The position numbers and the translations under genes were made by a program. A DNA stretch of 64,000 nucleotides from Planctomycetota bacterium (GTDB lineage: Bacteria > Planctomycetota > JACOTG01 > JAJDCM01). This document shows, piece after piece, positions 1 through 7,762 of this stretch. Where the stretch lies: the NCBI GenBank assembly GCA_029260825.1, contig JAJDCM010000367.1, forward strand, positions 16,584 through 80,583, given 5' to 3'. How positions within the stretch are numbered: position 1 is the stretch's first letter; the number at the start of each line of letters is the position of its first letter. The notes below the pieces were generated by a model, which was given only the letters and a program-made list of their open reading frames with translations, was not told the origin of the DNA and made no database searches.

Positions 1-1101
1 CACCGGGTCGGTTTCCTTCACGACCTTGCCGTTGATATCAGTATCAAGGACGAGACTCACCGGCGGTCGATTCGTCCACGAAATGCGCTCACCCGGGTCG
101 TGGGTGACTTTCCCGCCATTTCTGGAATGTCCAGACATGTGACAAGTGGCACAAGTCGGGGCCTGGGCATAGTCTTCCCCCAAGACCCAGTCCTTGCCAT
201 CCAGGTTCATCTTGTCCTTCAGATCCCGGTAAGCAACTCCGTGCTTTGACTCCTCAAAGATCTCTTTCTGGGGATGATCGGGGCCGAGGTGGCACTTTGC
301 GCAATTCTCCGGCTGCCGAGCCCGACGGGGCGAGAAGTCATGTCGGCTATGGCAAGCAGAGCAAGAGCCGCTGGATCCATCAAGGTTGAGCCGGCCGATA
401 CCTGTGTTGGGCCAGGTTCCAGGGTCGAATAGGGGTCGTCCATTCGCGTCGGTCTTGATCCGGGAGAGAGCCTCTACGTTGGTCGGAATCCCGTCGGGAC
501 CAGGTGCGAGATCATCGACCGTAATCGCCTGCCCCTCGGTCGCCTGGAGTGCCACCTTCGAGCCATGACATTGCTGGCATCCAAGAAGAGAGCTCGACAT
601 CCCGTTAACGGACTGAATATCGGGTCGCCCCGGCGTCGGCGAGTGAGGGTTAAAACTGCCTCGAAACCCCTCCACGGTCTCGGCAAGAAAGTTGTCAAGA
701 GACGCAAGGATGTTTCCGCCAGCAGCATGATGGCTCTGCGCAAACTCCGCGGCTTCGGTTGGATGACACCGACTACAGTCCAAAGGAGTGACGACGGTAG
801 CAATATCCACACCGTAGTGATCAAACGTGTCGGGATCACTCTCGCCGCTCTGGTGACACTCGACACACCCCACGCCCTTCTCGGCATGGGTGCTTCCTTC
901 CCAGTGGGCGATGATCCCGGGATTCTGCTGCTGGTGACAGTCAACGCAGCTCCGGGAGCTGTCGGGGACCGATATCGAGTGAGAGCTGAGACCCGTTTCC
1001 TCTCGACGCCTGACAACCTCGAGGAACTGAACAATCACCAGGGACGCCAGAAACAGCAGGCCCAGGATACCGATAATTACCTTCTTGATCTCAAGGTTCA
1101 T
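1..1101 (-). CDS. HAO-like multihaem cytochrome c (partial, C-terminus off the window)
   Basis: An open frame of 367 codons runs from an ATG at 1101 to the left edge without a stop, so the protein is incomplete. It starts with a short cytoplasmic segment and one hydrophobic helix (about residues 7-26), acting as membrane anchor or signal. Seven CxxCH haem c motifs follow in order: CVDCH, CVECH, CSRCH, CQQCH, CSACH, CAKCH and CATCH. The ESKHG segment and the APTCATCHM-type segment resemble the hydroxylamine oxidoreductase-like octahaem family, so an eighth motif is expected beyond base 1. It lies 28 bp downstream of the cytochrome b gene and is very likely co-transcribed with it, so I infer a periplasmic electron acceptor, donor or nitrogen-compound redox enzyme coupled to the quinol complex. 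The catalytic crosslinking Tyr of true HAO would lie outside the window and cannot be judged. Confidence 0.85.
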   Translation of the reverse strand, partial: MNLEIKKVIIGILGLLFLASLVIVQFLEVVRRREETGLSSHSISVPDSSRSCVDCHQQQNPGIIAHWEGSTHAEKGVGCVECHQSGESDPDTFDHYGVDIATVVTPLDCSRCHPTEAAEFAQSHHAAGGNILASLDNFLAETVEGFRGSFNPHSPTPGRPDIQSVNGMSSSLLGCQQCHGSKVALQATEGQAITVDDLAPGPDGIPTNVEALSRIKTDANGRPLFDPGTWPNTGIGRLNLDGSSGSCSACHSRHDFSPRRARQPENCAKCHLGPDHPQKEIFEESKHGVAYRDLKDKMNLDGKDWVLGEDYAQAPTCATCHMSGHSRNGGKVTHDPGERISWTNRPPVSLVLDTDINGKVVKETDPV

Positions 1102-1129
1102 TCTTCACACTCGTTTGGTTGATTGTGGA

Positions 1130-2188
1130 TCAATGGGCGACAAACGCTTCCCAAAGCGTGAGGCCAATCAAGGCGAACACCGCCAGGATTCCGAGCCACA
1201 CACTGAATTCCGACCCCTTCCATCGGCGCCGGATCGCAGCGTCAATAAAGGGCCAAAGAAACATGACAAAGACGATCAAACCCATGGAGAGAATCGCCGC
1301 AGTGCCCGAGAACAACTTCAGCCACCGGAAGGCGACATAAAAGAACCACTCGGGCTTGATGATCTCCGGAGTGACGAGCGGATTGGCCTCCGGGCCCATG
1401 TTTGCGGGCACAACGGTGGCGAGGAAACTCAGAAGGATCATCAGAACCAAGCCGATGAAAATCTCCATCAAGAAGTGATCGGGGAAAAACGCAAAATGGC
1501 CGCCCCCTTCTCCCTTGGCTTGATCCTTCTTGAACTGGAATTCGGTGACGCCCTGCAGCCGGATGAGAGAAATGTGGACCACCAGGAGGAACACCATCGA
1601 AACCGGAAGCACGGCAGCATGCAGAATGAAGAAGCGAGACAAAGTCTGCTCTCCATAGGAATCTCCGGCGAGCATCATCCTCTTCATGAAAGGCCCAAGA
1701 ACAGGGACCATATCCGCAATATTCGCTCCTACCGTCGCACCCCAGTAGCTGAGCTGCTCGTAGACGAGACTGTAGCCAGTGAAACCGGTCATCAAGGTCA
1801 AAACGAGCAACGTCATCCCGATCATCCAGTTGAGATCACGCGGCTTTCGATAGGATCCGGTGAAGTAGACCCTCATCTGATGGAGAATAATGCTGGCAAT
1901 CATGAGGGTCGCGGCCCACTTGTGGAGGCTACGAAAATACCAGCCGTATGCGACATCATGAGTGATGTAGCGAACCGACTCGTACGCGGTGCTCGACGAA
2001 GGTTCGTAATAGAACGCGAGCAGAATTCCGGTCACGATCTGGATAACAAAGAGGTAGGCCGGCGTACCGCCAAGGCAGAACCACCAGTGCTTCAAGTGGT
2101 TCGGCACCGGTTCGTTGGTGAATTCCCTCAGCTGCGATCCGCTGACCGGGATTCGTTCTTTCAGCCAGGAGCCAACAGTATTCATCAC
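1130..2188 (-). CDS. Cytochrome b (b6-type, fused with subunit IV-like region)
   Basis: This 352-residue polytopic membrane protein is the quinol-oxidising haem b subunit of a bc/b6f complex. The four haem-ligand histidines are H89, H103, H190 and H205. Their spacing is H-X13-H and H-X14-H, the b6 pattern rather than the mitochondrial bc1 pattern. C38 in the FCLGG segment matches the Cys that covalently binds the extra haem c(n) in b6f complexes. The Qo-site motif PEWF sits in the C-terminal, subunit IV-like third, so the two halves are one chain. The start is at tandem ATGs (2188 or 2185), 27 bp after the Rieske stop, and the HAO-like cytochrome follows. The complex should pass electrons from the quinol pool to periplasmic haem proteins. 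Confidence 0.93.
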   Translation of the reverse strand: MMNTVGSWLKERIPVSGSQLREFTNEPVPNHLKHWWFCLGGTPAYLFVIQIVTGILLAFYYEPSSSTAYESVRYITHDVAYGWYFRSLHKWAATLMIASIILHQMRVYFTGSYRKPRDLNWMIGMTLLVLTLMTGFTGYSLVYEQLSYWGATVGANIADMVPVLGPFMKRMMLAGDSYGEQTLSRFFILHAAVLPVSMVFLLVVHISLIRLQGVTEFQFKKDQAKGEGGGHFAFFPDHFLMEIFIGLVLMILLSFLATVVPANMGPEANPLVTPEIIKPEWFFYVAFRWLKLFSGTAAILSMGLIVFVMFLWPFIDAAIRRRWKGSEFSVWLGILAVFALIGLTLWEAFVAH

Positions 2189-2215
2189 GTAGACACCCTT
2201 CTTCTCAACGATTTA

Positions 2216-2755
2216 TCAGATGTTGCGCGATGAGCTGGGGCAGCACGAAGCATTTGCTGTCGAGACATTGAGAGGAACAAGAATATAAAGGAGGGTCCCT
2301 ACAACCTTGAGTGGGAAGCGGGTTAACGGTTGGTTTGCATCCTTGGGTGGCCCAGCGATGGGCTCTCCCGCGGCATCAAAGGCACCATTGTGACACGGGC
2401 AAAAGAATCGATCATTTTGCGCCTCCCAGTGAACCTGACAGCCGAGGTGAGGACACACGCTCGAGAGAGCGACAAAATCCTCTGCGGTCTTCCCGGATCC
2501 CTTTCTTGCCAGAGTCACTCCTGCTCCTTCGGGAGTTCGATAATCAAAACTATCTCCCTCCTTGAGGCTTTCCACGTCGGTGACGAACATCCAGGCTTTC
2601 TTTCCATCATCTGTCTGATAGAGGAATCGAGCACCCAGAAAAGCAAAGGTTCCATAGCCAGCGGCAAGGCCACCTGCCATGGCGAAGGTCGTGCCCGAAA
2701 CGAGAAAGTTCCTCCGGGAGACCCCCTCATCGGGTAGCTCAGGTGTTTCGGACAT
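2216..2755 (-). CDS. Rieske [2Fe-2S] protein of a bc/b6f complex
   Basis: This 179-residue protein has a twin-arginine-type N-terminus (SRRNFLVSG, residues 13-21) and a hydrophobic anchor at about residues 24-40. The cluster-binding boxes are C101-PHLG-C106 and C119-PCH, giving the two Cys and two His ligands of a Rieske centre plus the disulphide Cys pair. It is the first gene of the minus-strand operon Rieske, cytochrome b, multihaem cytochrome. The promoter region, shared with the divergent porin gene, carries two FNR-type boxes (2824-2837 and 2869-2882), so low-oxygen or redox control by the nearby Crp/Fnr protein is likely. Confidence 0.93.
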   Translation of the reverse strand: MSETPELPDEGVSRRNFLVSGTTFAMAGGLAAGYGTFAFLGARFLYQTDDGKKAWMFVTDVESLKEGDSFDYRTPEGAGVTLARKGSGKTAEDFVALSSVCPHLGCQVHWEAQNDRFFCPCHNGAFDAAGEPIAGPPKDANQPLTRFPLKVVGTLLYILVPLNVSTANASCCPSSSRNI

Positions 2756-2823
2756 GAAAGCCCCTCCTCACTGGCGATTTCCGTGCTGGCTGCGAAGAAT
2801 ACCTCGAGCACCGAAGGATTCTC

Positions 2824-2837
2824 TTGACCCAGGTCAA
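2824..2837. promoter_or_regulatory. FNR-type box 1 in divergent Rieske/porin promoter
   Basis: The sequence TTGAC-CCAG-GTCAA is a perfect 5+4+5 inverted repeat of the FNR/FixK class. It is centred about 75 bp upstream of the Rieske start. A further half-site-like GTCAA occurs at 2843-2847. Confidence 0.65.
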
Positions 2838-2868
2838 GGTGAGTCAAGAAAGTCGGATTGCTCAATGA

Positions 2869-2882
2869 TTGATCTCGATCAA
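2869..2882. promoter_or_regulatory. FNR-type box 2 in divergent Rieske/porin promoter (consensus match)
   Basis: The sequence TTGAT-CTCG-ATCAA matches the FNR consensus TTGAT-N4-ATCAA exactly. It lies 75 bp upstream of the porin start at 2958 and 113 bp upstream of the Rieske start. It is probably the activator site for the porin and perhaps for both directions. Confidence 0.75.
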
Positions 2883-2957
2883 TGTTGCTTTCGCTCTGAA
2901 GAGTAGACATGAGGCGGTTCCGGATTCATTCCCATATCGCACCGAGAGGAGGGCTTC

Positions 2958-4373
2958 ATGAGGTTGTCAAGCCTGGCAATGCTGGCATCAGTTCTGATCG
3001 TCCCGATGTCCAGGGAAGTTCAAGCTCAGGAAAAAAACTCGAATACCAAGGAGGACGGCTCGATCAGACAAGAGCTCAGTGAGCTTCGTCGCGAGGTCGA
3101 TGACCTGAGAGAGTGGAAGCTTCAGCAGGAGGAGACGGCCCCGGACGGGACGAGCGAGTCTCGGTTCAAACTCCCGGGATCGATGGGGCTTACCGTGTCG
3201 GGACAGATCCGAGTTCGAGAGGAGTACCGCAGTCATCTTTATAGTCCAACCGATCCAGACGGAAACGAGCGAAACGACTTCACCCGACTGCGGACTCGAC
3301 TCCGATTCGACTTTGAGGTCAATGAGCAGCTCCAGGCAATCGTGGAACTCCAGGACATTCGCCTTCTCGGATCCGAGGGCTCAACGACGGCGGACGCCGA
3401 GGGGCTTGATCTCAAACGAGCGGAAATGTTGATCAAAGACCCGTTCGGGCTCCCCGCCGAAATCGAGATCGGGCGATTTGTCATGTTCTACGGCAAGCAG
3501 AGAGTCATTGGCCACCTCGAGTGGTTTGATCAGGGACGTACTTTCGATGGGTTCCGCATCAAAGCTCAGGGGACGTCATGGTTTGCCGATCTCTTCGGGG
3601 CAAGAATCAATGACCTCGGCGCTTCCGACGAGGACGACAGCGATCTTGTCGGTATCTACGCAGGAACCAAAGAGCTCATGAGCGGGCTTGATGTCGAGGG
3701 GTACATCCTTCATACTCGCGATCAGCGTCGCGGCACCTCGGAGCGTGGAACCCAGGGAACGACCGGGTTCACAACATTCGGAAGCCGCTTGTTCGGAACC
3801 TGCTGCGGGCTCGAATATGAAACGGAAATTCTGTTCCAGACCGGCGAGGTTTTCGATGACAATCTGACCGCGTACGGTGGAGTTGTAGCGATCGGATACA
3901 AGTTCGAGGACTGTCCAATGACCCCCAGACTCGGGTTCGAAGTCGACTACGCCACGGGCGACCGGAACGGGACGGATGGCGATACTGAGCAGTTGCAGGT
4001 ACTATTCCCCACGAATCACATGCACTATGGAAACGCGGATCTGGCAGCTTTGAGCAACCTCTGGGATTTCCGGACATCGCTGGGGTTCCAACCATCGGAG
4101 ACGGTAAGAGTGTCCCTTGATCATCATCACCTCTCCCTTCAAGACGAGGAAGGGGCGTGGGTCAATGCCGGAGGAGCTACAATCCGCCCAGGCGCCGCGG
4201 GAGCTTCCCGTCATCTGGGGGAAGAAGTCGATCTTACGGTCTGGTGGGATGCCATCGAAAACCTCGAGCTCCAGTTCGGATGGAACCACTTCTTCGGAGG
4301 CGGCTTTACGGACGACACGGGAAGACAACGAGACGCGGTGTTCACCTACATCCAGGCGCTTCTCAAATTCTAG
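2958..4373 (+). CDS. Alginate-export-type outer-membrane beta-barrel porin
   Basis: This 471-residue protein has a Sec signal peptide (cleavage after VQA, about residue 23). A short coiled coil follows (ELSELRREVDDLREW, about residues 39-55), then a long barrel of alternating polar and hydrophobic strands ending in F, the usual outer-membrane insertion signal. Strand motifs such as RLRTRLRFDFE and IEIGRF resemble the AlgE-like alginate export family. Proteins of this type often occur near respiratory genes in environmental bacteria, so a role in passing ions or small substrates is more likely than alginate export, since no alginate genes are present. An upstream GAGAGGAGG gives a good ribosome site. 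Its promoter region contains two FNR-type boxes. Confidence 0.8.
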   Translation: MRLSSLAMLASVLIVPMSREVQAQEKNSNTKEDGSIRQELSELRREVDDLREWKLQQEETAPDGTSESRFKLPGSMGLTVSGQIRVREEYRSHLYSPTDPDGNERNDFTRLRTRLRFDFEVNEQLQAIVELQDIRLLGSEGSTTADAEGLDLKRAEMLIKDPFGLPAEIEIGRFVMFYGKQRVIGHLEWFDQGRTFDGFRIKAQGTSWFADLFGARINDLGASDEDDSDLVGIYAGTKELMSGLDVEGYILHTRDQRRGTSERGTQGTTGFTTFGSRLFGTCCGLEYETEILFQTGEVFDDNLTAYGGVVAIGYKFEDCPMTPRLGFEVDYATGDRNGTDGDTEQLQVLFPTNHMHYGNADLAALSNLWDFRTSLGFQPSETVRVSLDHHHLSLQDEEGAWVNAGGATIRPGAAGASRHLGEEVDLTVWWDAIENLELQFGWNHFFGGGFTDDTGRQRDAVFTYIQALLKF

Positions 4374-4392
4374 TCACACAACCAGGTCAACC

Positions 4393-5178
4393 ATGATCGA
4401 AACCCAGGTCGCGATCGAAGCTGCGGTAGCCGGACTTCTGGCCAGCGTGGCCTGTGGCCTGGGTGCACTGCCGCTTGGATTCAAAAGAATCAATCTGGGG
4501 AAGAGGATCGGTCTTGGCTATGGCTTCGCGGCCGGGTTGATGGTCGCCGCATCGGTCTACAATCTACTGTGGCCGGCCCTCACCCTCGGGAATGCGGAGC
4601 TTCGACTCGGCTCGGTGCTAAAAACAACCGCGGGTCTTTTCCTGGGATGCCTTCTTCTATGGTGGATGGGTCGCTTTCTGACCACCGAGCGACTGGAGAG
4701 CCGTGGAATTGCAAAGTGGTTGGGAGGTCGAACCGAAGCACTCATCTTCCTGACGATGTGCCTTCACTCGGTCCCGGAGGGAATTGCCGTCGGAGTCGGG
4801 TATGCAGGAGAAGCTCGACTCGAGGACGCGGAGGGCCTGGGGGGCTACATTGCGCTCGCCATCTCCATTCACAACATACCTGAAGGGCTGGCGGTTGCCC
4901 TGCCGCTGCGCCTTCGCGGCGTATCTCTGGCAAAGTGTTTTCTCTTCGCGTTTCTGACCAGTCTACCCCAGCCCATCGCCTCGGTTCCAGCATGCCTACT
5001 GGTCTGGTTCTTCGAACCACTCATCTTGCCTTGCCTCGGACTTGCGGCCGGCGCCATGATGTACCTGACGATCGAGGAGCTCGTTCCGGACGCCCTTGAA
5101 ACCCGAAGTCGAGGACAGGTCGCGTGGGCCTTCATGATCGGTTTCATCAGCATGGTCCTCGTGCAGGCCGTCCTCTGA
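4393..5178 (+). CDS. ZIP-family divalent metal transporter
   Basis: This 261-residue protein has about eight hydrophobic segments. It carries the paired ZIP signatures HSVPEG and HNIPEG, whose His and Glu residues form the metal-binding site in transmembrane helices IV and V. I take the ATG at 4393, 19 bp after the porin stop, because the frame upstream of it only overlaps the porin gene. It should import zinc, iron or manganese across the inner membrane. The tight spacing suggests an operon with the porin, consistent with metal supply to haem or Fe-S respiratory proteins. That link is inference. Confidence 0.88.
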   Translation: MIETQVAIEAAVAGLLASVACGLGALPLGFKRINLGKRIGLGYGFAAGLMVAASVYNLLWPALTLGNAELRLGSVLKTTAGLFLGCLLLWWMGRFLTTERLESRGIAKWLGGRTEALIFLTMCLHSVPEGIAVGVGYAGEARLEDAEGLGGYIALAISIHNIPEGLAVALPLRLRGVSLAKCFLFAFLTSLPQPIASVPACLLVWFFEPLILPCLGLAAGAMMYLTIEELVPDALETRSRGQVAWAFMIGFISMVLVQAVL

Positions 5179-5248
5179 TTGAAGTCGGCCACGGCCTGCA
5201 TCTTCCATCCGCATCAACGGTCCTTTCGAGATTCATCATCCTGTGAAC

Positions 5249-5262
5249 TTGACCTGAATCAA
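5249..5262. promoter_or_regulatory. FNR-type box upstream of CBS-domain gene
   Basis: The sequence TTGAC-CTGA-ATCAA has half-sites matching the FNR/FixK consensus at nine of ten positions. It is centred about 88 bp before the CBS gene start, a spacing suited to activation from a distal or -41.5-type site depending on the transcript start. Confidence 0.6.
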
Positions 5263-5343
5263 GGATCCGCCAGATTCACGGGAGTATCGTTTAGAAGCTT
5301 GTTATGGGGAATCGACAAGACGAAAAATTCAAGGAGGTAAATC

Positions 5344-5892
5344 ATGAGCCGAAACCGGAGCCTGACCGACGCGGCATCCCAGTTCCCGGATCGCCTGGCC
5401 CTGTTGACGGCCTCGGATTTGATGACTCCAAACCCGGTCACGATCATGATCACCGCGACCGTGCCAGAAGCGGTTGCCGTGCTCACGGATCTCCATTTCA
5501 GTGGGGCGCCGGTTGTCGATGCAGATGGATGCCCGGTCGGCGTCATCAGTCGCACCGACATCGTGCGAAACAATCACGAAGAAGTCGATCGAATTCAACC
5601 CAGCTCCGAGCCCGATGAGACTGATCTCTGGAGAACTCTGGTCGAATCTCGCGATGACTTCCTGATCGAGAAGGTGAACGAGACGCGGGTCGAGGACATC
5701 ATGACTCCCCTTGTGTTCTCAGTGAAGCCGAACTGTGGGGGCGTCGATATCGTGACCAAGATGCTCAGTCAAGACGTCCACAGGATCCTTGTTGTGGACG
5801 ATGAGGGAACTCTTCAGGGTGTGATCAGCTCCATGGATATCTTGAGAGAACTGGTAGATTCAACCCGATCCAGGACGGCGCAAGACACATGA
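5344..5892 (+). CDS. Tandem CBS-domain protein
   Basis: This 182-residue soluble protein has two CBS domains, at about residues 20-75 (starting LMTPNPVTI) and 115-175 (starting IMTPLVFSV). Each has the typical G-V-ISRTDI or GVISSMDI ending. A charged linker of about 35 residues separates them. Such stand-alone CBS pairs bind adenine nucleotides and act as energy or redox sensors or partners. A strong ribosome site (AAGGAGG) lies 7-8 bases before the ATG. The FNR-type box upstream suggests induction with the respiratory genes. Its partner protein is unknown. Confidence 0.88.
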   Translation: MSRNRSLTDAASQFPDRLALLTASDLMTPNPVTIMITATVPEAVAVLTDLHFSGAPVVDADGCPVGVISRTDIVRNNHEEVDRIQPSSEPDETDLWRTLVESRDDFLIEKVNETRVEDIMTPLVFSVKPNCGGVDIVTKMLSQDVHRILVVDDEGTLQGVISSMDILRELVDSTRSRTAQDT

Positions 5893-5912
5893 TCATAGGC
5901 CGTCAAATAGGC

Positions 5913-6578
5913 CTACGACCCTTCCTTCAGCACCCATTCCGTGGCGCGACGTGCGAGCTCGGTGGAAGTCTGAATCTGGAGCTTTTCCTTGATGTGCTCC
6001 CGGTGTGACTCCACGGTCTTCGGGCTGATGGAAAGGCGTTCGGCGATCTTCTTCGTGCCAAGCCCCGTTCCGATGAGCTCAAAAATTTCGAGCTCCCTGT
6101 TGCTGAGCCGATCAACTGTAGCGGCCTCTACTTTCGCTGAGCGCCCGACGAACTTACCGAGCATTCGGTTCGCGATCGTGTCACTGACATAAATCTCCCC
6201 CTTGTGGACCCGGCGAATCGCTCGAATGAGAAGCTCCGTTCCTTTCTGCTTCATGATGTAGCCGGAGGCGCCGGCTCGGAGAGCACGCTCAGCGTAGAGA
6301 GCTTCGTCATGCATGGAAAGGACGAGAATCCGGATGGCAGAGTTTCGGGCCTGTATCTGCTTGATCAGATCGAGGCCGCCAATATCTTGCAAGGAGAGGT
6401 CGACCACCGCGACATCGGGTGGTGGCTCGATCTTCTTCAGAGCATCGTGATACCCTTCCGCTTCTCCACAGACGCAAAGACCTGGCGTCTGGTTGATCAT
6501 GGCAATGAGGCCTTCCCGGACGATGGGATGATCGTCAACAAGGAGAATCTTGATCGGCGATCCGGAATCACTCGGCAT
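5913..6578 (-). CDS. NarL/FixJ-family response regulator
   Basis: This 221-residue protein has an N-terminal receiver domain with acidic pocket D15/D16 and phospho-acceptor D60 (VVDLSL). Its C-terminal LuxR-type helix-turn-helix runs from about residue 157 (LSNRELEIFELIGTG) through SPKTVESHREHIKEKL. It overlaps the end of the upstream histidine kinase gene by 11 bp, so the two form a translationally coupled two-component pair. By analogy with FixJ it would activate a downstream regulator or respiratory genes. Its DNA site was not identified. Confidence 0.92.
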   Translation of the reverse strand: MPSDSGSPIKILLVDDHPIVREGLIAMINQTPGLCVCGEAEGYHDALKKIEPPPDVAVVDLSLQDIGGLDLIKQIQARNSAIRILVLSMHDEALYAERALRAGASGYIMKQKGTELLIRAIRRVHKGEIYVSDTIANRMLGKFVGRSAKVEAATVDRLSNRELEIFELIGTGLGTKKIAERLSISPKTVESHREHIKEKLQIQTSTELARRATEWVLKEGS

Positions 6579-7647
6579 GGGAGCCCCCCATCAAGTTGCT
6601 TGCATGGTGGGGATCAAAATGACAATCCACAACCATTCCTCCTCCCTCGCGTGCTCCGATCGTGAGGATTCCACCAATGTGTCGAGTCCGGTAGTGCATC
6701 ATGTGAAGACCACGCCCACCTTGATTCGCCAAGGGAAACGTGAAACCCATGCCGTCGTCCGAAACCATGAGTCTCCCTTGTCGGCCCTGCACCGTAAGGG
6801 TGACCCAGATGTTCTTCGCTTCAGCATGCTTGAGAGCGTTGTTGACCGCCTCGCTTGCAATGTAATAGAGCTGAAGAGCAACGCTCTGATTATCGACCGG
6901 AGCTGGAAGTTCATTGTGGAAGTGACATGCCGGTCCTTGCGCTCGATTCACAGAATCCACAAGCTCTTCCAGGGAGATCATGAGCCCCTCTTCGTCCACG
7001 GTGACGGGAACCAGCCCCCGAACTAACGCGCGAGTGTGGTCGATGGCTCCGTTGACCAGGCTAACGATACGTGCAGCGTCCTTGGCCGCGGCGGGATTTG
7101 TTTTCCCCAGACTTGTCCCAAGAGCGCCAGCAAGGAGCGCGATTCCCGTCAGCTCCTGGCCCAACCCGTCGTGAAGATCTCGCCCAATGCGTCCTTGCTC
7201 CTCACTGCTCGTGTTCAAAACCTCTCGCTCCAGCTGCTTGAGCTCGGATATGTCCCGAACGATGCCGGTGAAGAGGAGGCGTTCGTTAACTCGAGTCTCA
7301 CTGATCGCCAGATGAATGGGAAACGTCGACCCGTCTTTCCGCCGGGCCACGACCTCACGCCCGGATCCGATCACCTTGGGGATTCTTGTAGCCACGTAGG
7401 CCTGGATATAACCGTCGTGCTCGCTCCGATATGGATCGGGCATGAGAATGGAAATGTTCCTTCCCAGGAGTTCCTCGTCGGTATAGCCAAAAAGGCGGTG
7501 GACCGCAGGATTCACCGTGAGGATCGTGCCCAGGGGGTCAATCGTAATAATTGCATCTACCGCGGCCTGAACCATGGATTCGAAAACGGCAAGGGACTCC
7601 TCCGGATTCGAACCTTGCACGGCATGATTTTCCTTCTTACTTTCCAT
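6568..7647 (-). CDS. FixL-like PAS sensor histidine kinase
   Basis: This 359-residue protein has no membrane segment. A PAS domain (about residues 20-138) is followed by a HisKA_3 dimerisation domain with phospho-acceptor H159 (RDLHDGLGQEL) and a HATPase domain with SEAVNNALKHA and DDGMGF boxes. The PAS domain is strikingly like rhizobial FixL, with ILMPDPYRSEHDGYI and RKDGSTFP segments. H77 aligns with the FixL haem-ligand His, and R97, exactly 20 residues later, aligns with its distal Arg. The Arg six residues after the ligand His in FixL is Ala here. It is therefore probably a soluble gas or redox sensor acting on the adjacent regulator. It lies 115 bp downstream of the Crp/Fnr gene. Confidence 0.9.
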   Translation of the reverse strand: MESKKENHAVQGSNPEESLAVFESMVQAAVDAIITIDPLGTILTVNPAVHRLFGYTDEELLGRNISILMPDPYRSEHDGYIQAYVATRIPKVIGSGREVVARRKDGSTFPIHLAISETRVNERLLFTGIVRDISELKQLEREVLNTSSEEQGRIGRDLHDGLGQELTGIALLAGALGTSLGKTNPAAAKDAARIVSLVNGAIDHTRALVRGLVPVTVDEEGLMISLEELVDSVNRAQGPACHFHNELPAPVDNQSVALQLYYIASEAVNNALKHAEAKNIWVTLTVQGRQGRLMVSDDGMGFTFPLANQGGRGLHMMHYRTRHIGGILTIGAREGGGMVVDCHFDPHHASNLMGGSHAE

Positions 7648-7762
7648 TGCTGGGTGAGTGTCCTTTGCTTTCCTTCACGACCTGAACAGTTCCCCGAAGG
7701 CTTCGCCGGGAGGCTGCGTCAGGTTAGCCGGTTCGAACTCCCCCAGCATAGGAAAAATCGGC

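Noticed and set aside
1085-2233. Long plus-strand open frame (382 codons)
   Set aside because: It lies antisense over the cytochrome b gene, which has clear haem ligands and motifs. Its own translation is rich in charged residues with no recognisable domain.
4117-4392. Upstream extension of the ZIP transporter frame
   Set aside because: It overlaps the porin coding region and has no transporter-like sequence. The ATG at 4393 after the porin stop is a better start.
5913-5926. Bidirectional terminator between the CBS gene and the response regulator
   Set aside because: The 20-bp gap has only the short repeat TAGGCC...TAGGCC, which is direct-like and too short to support a hairpin with confidence.
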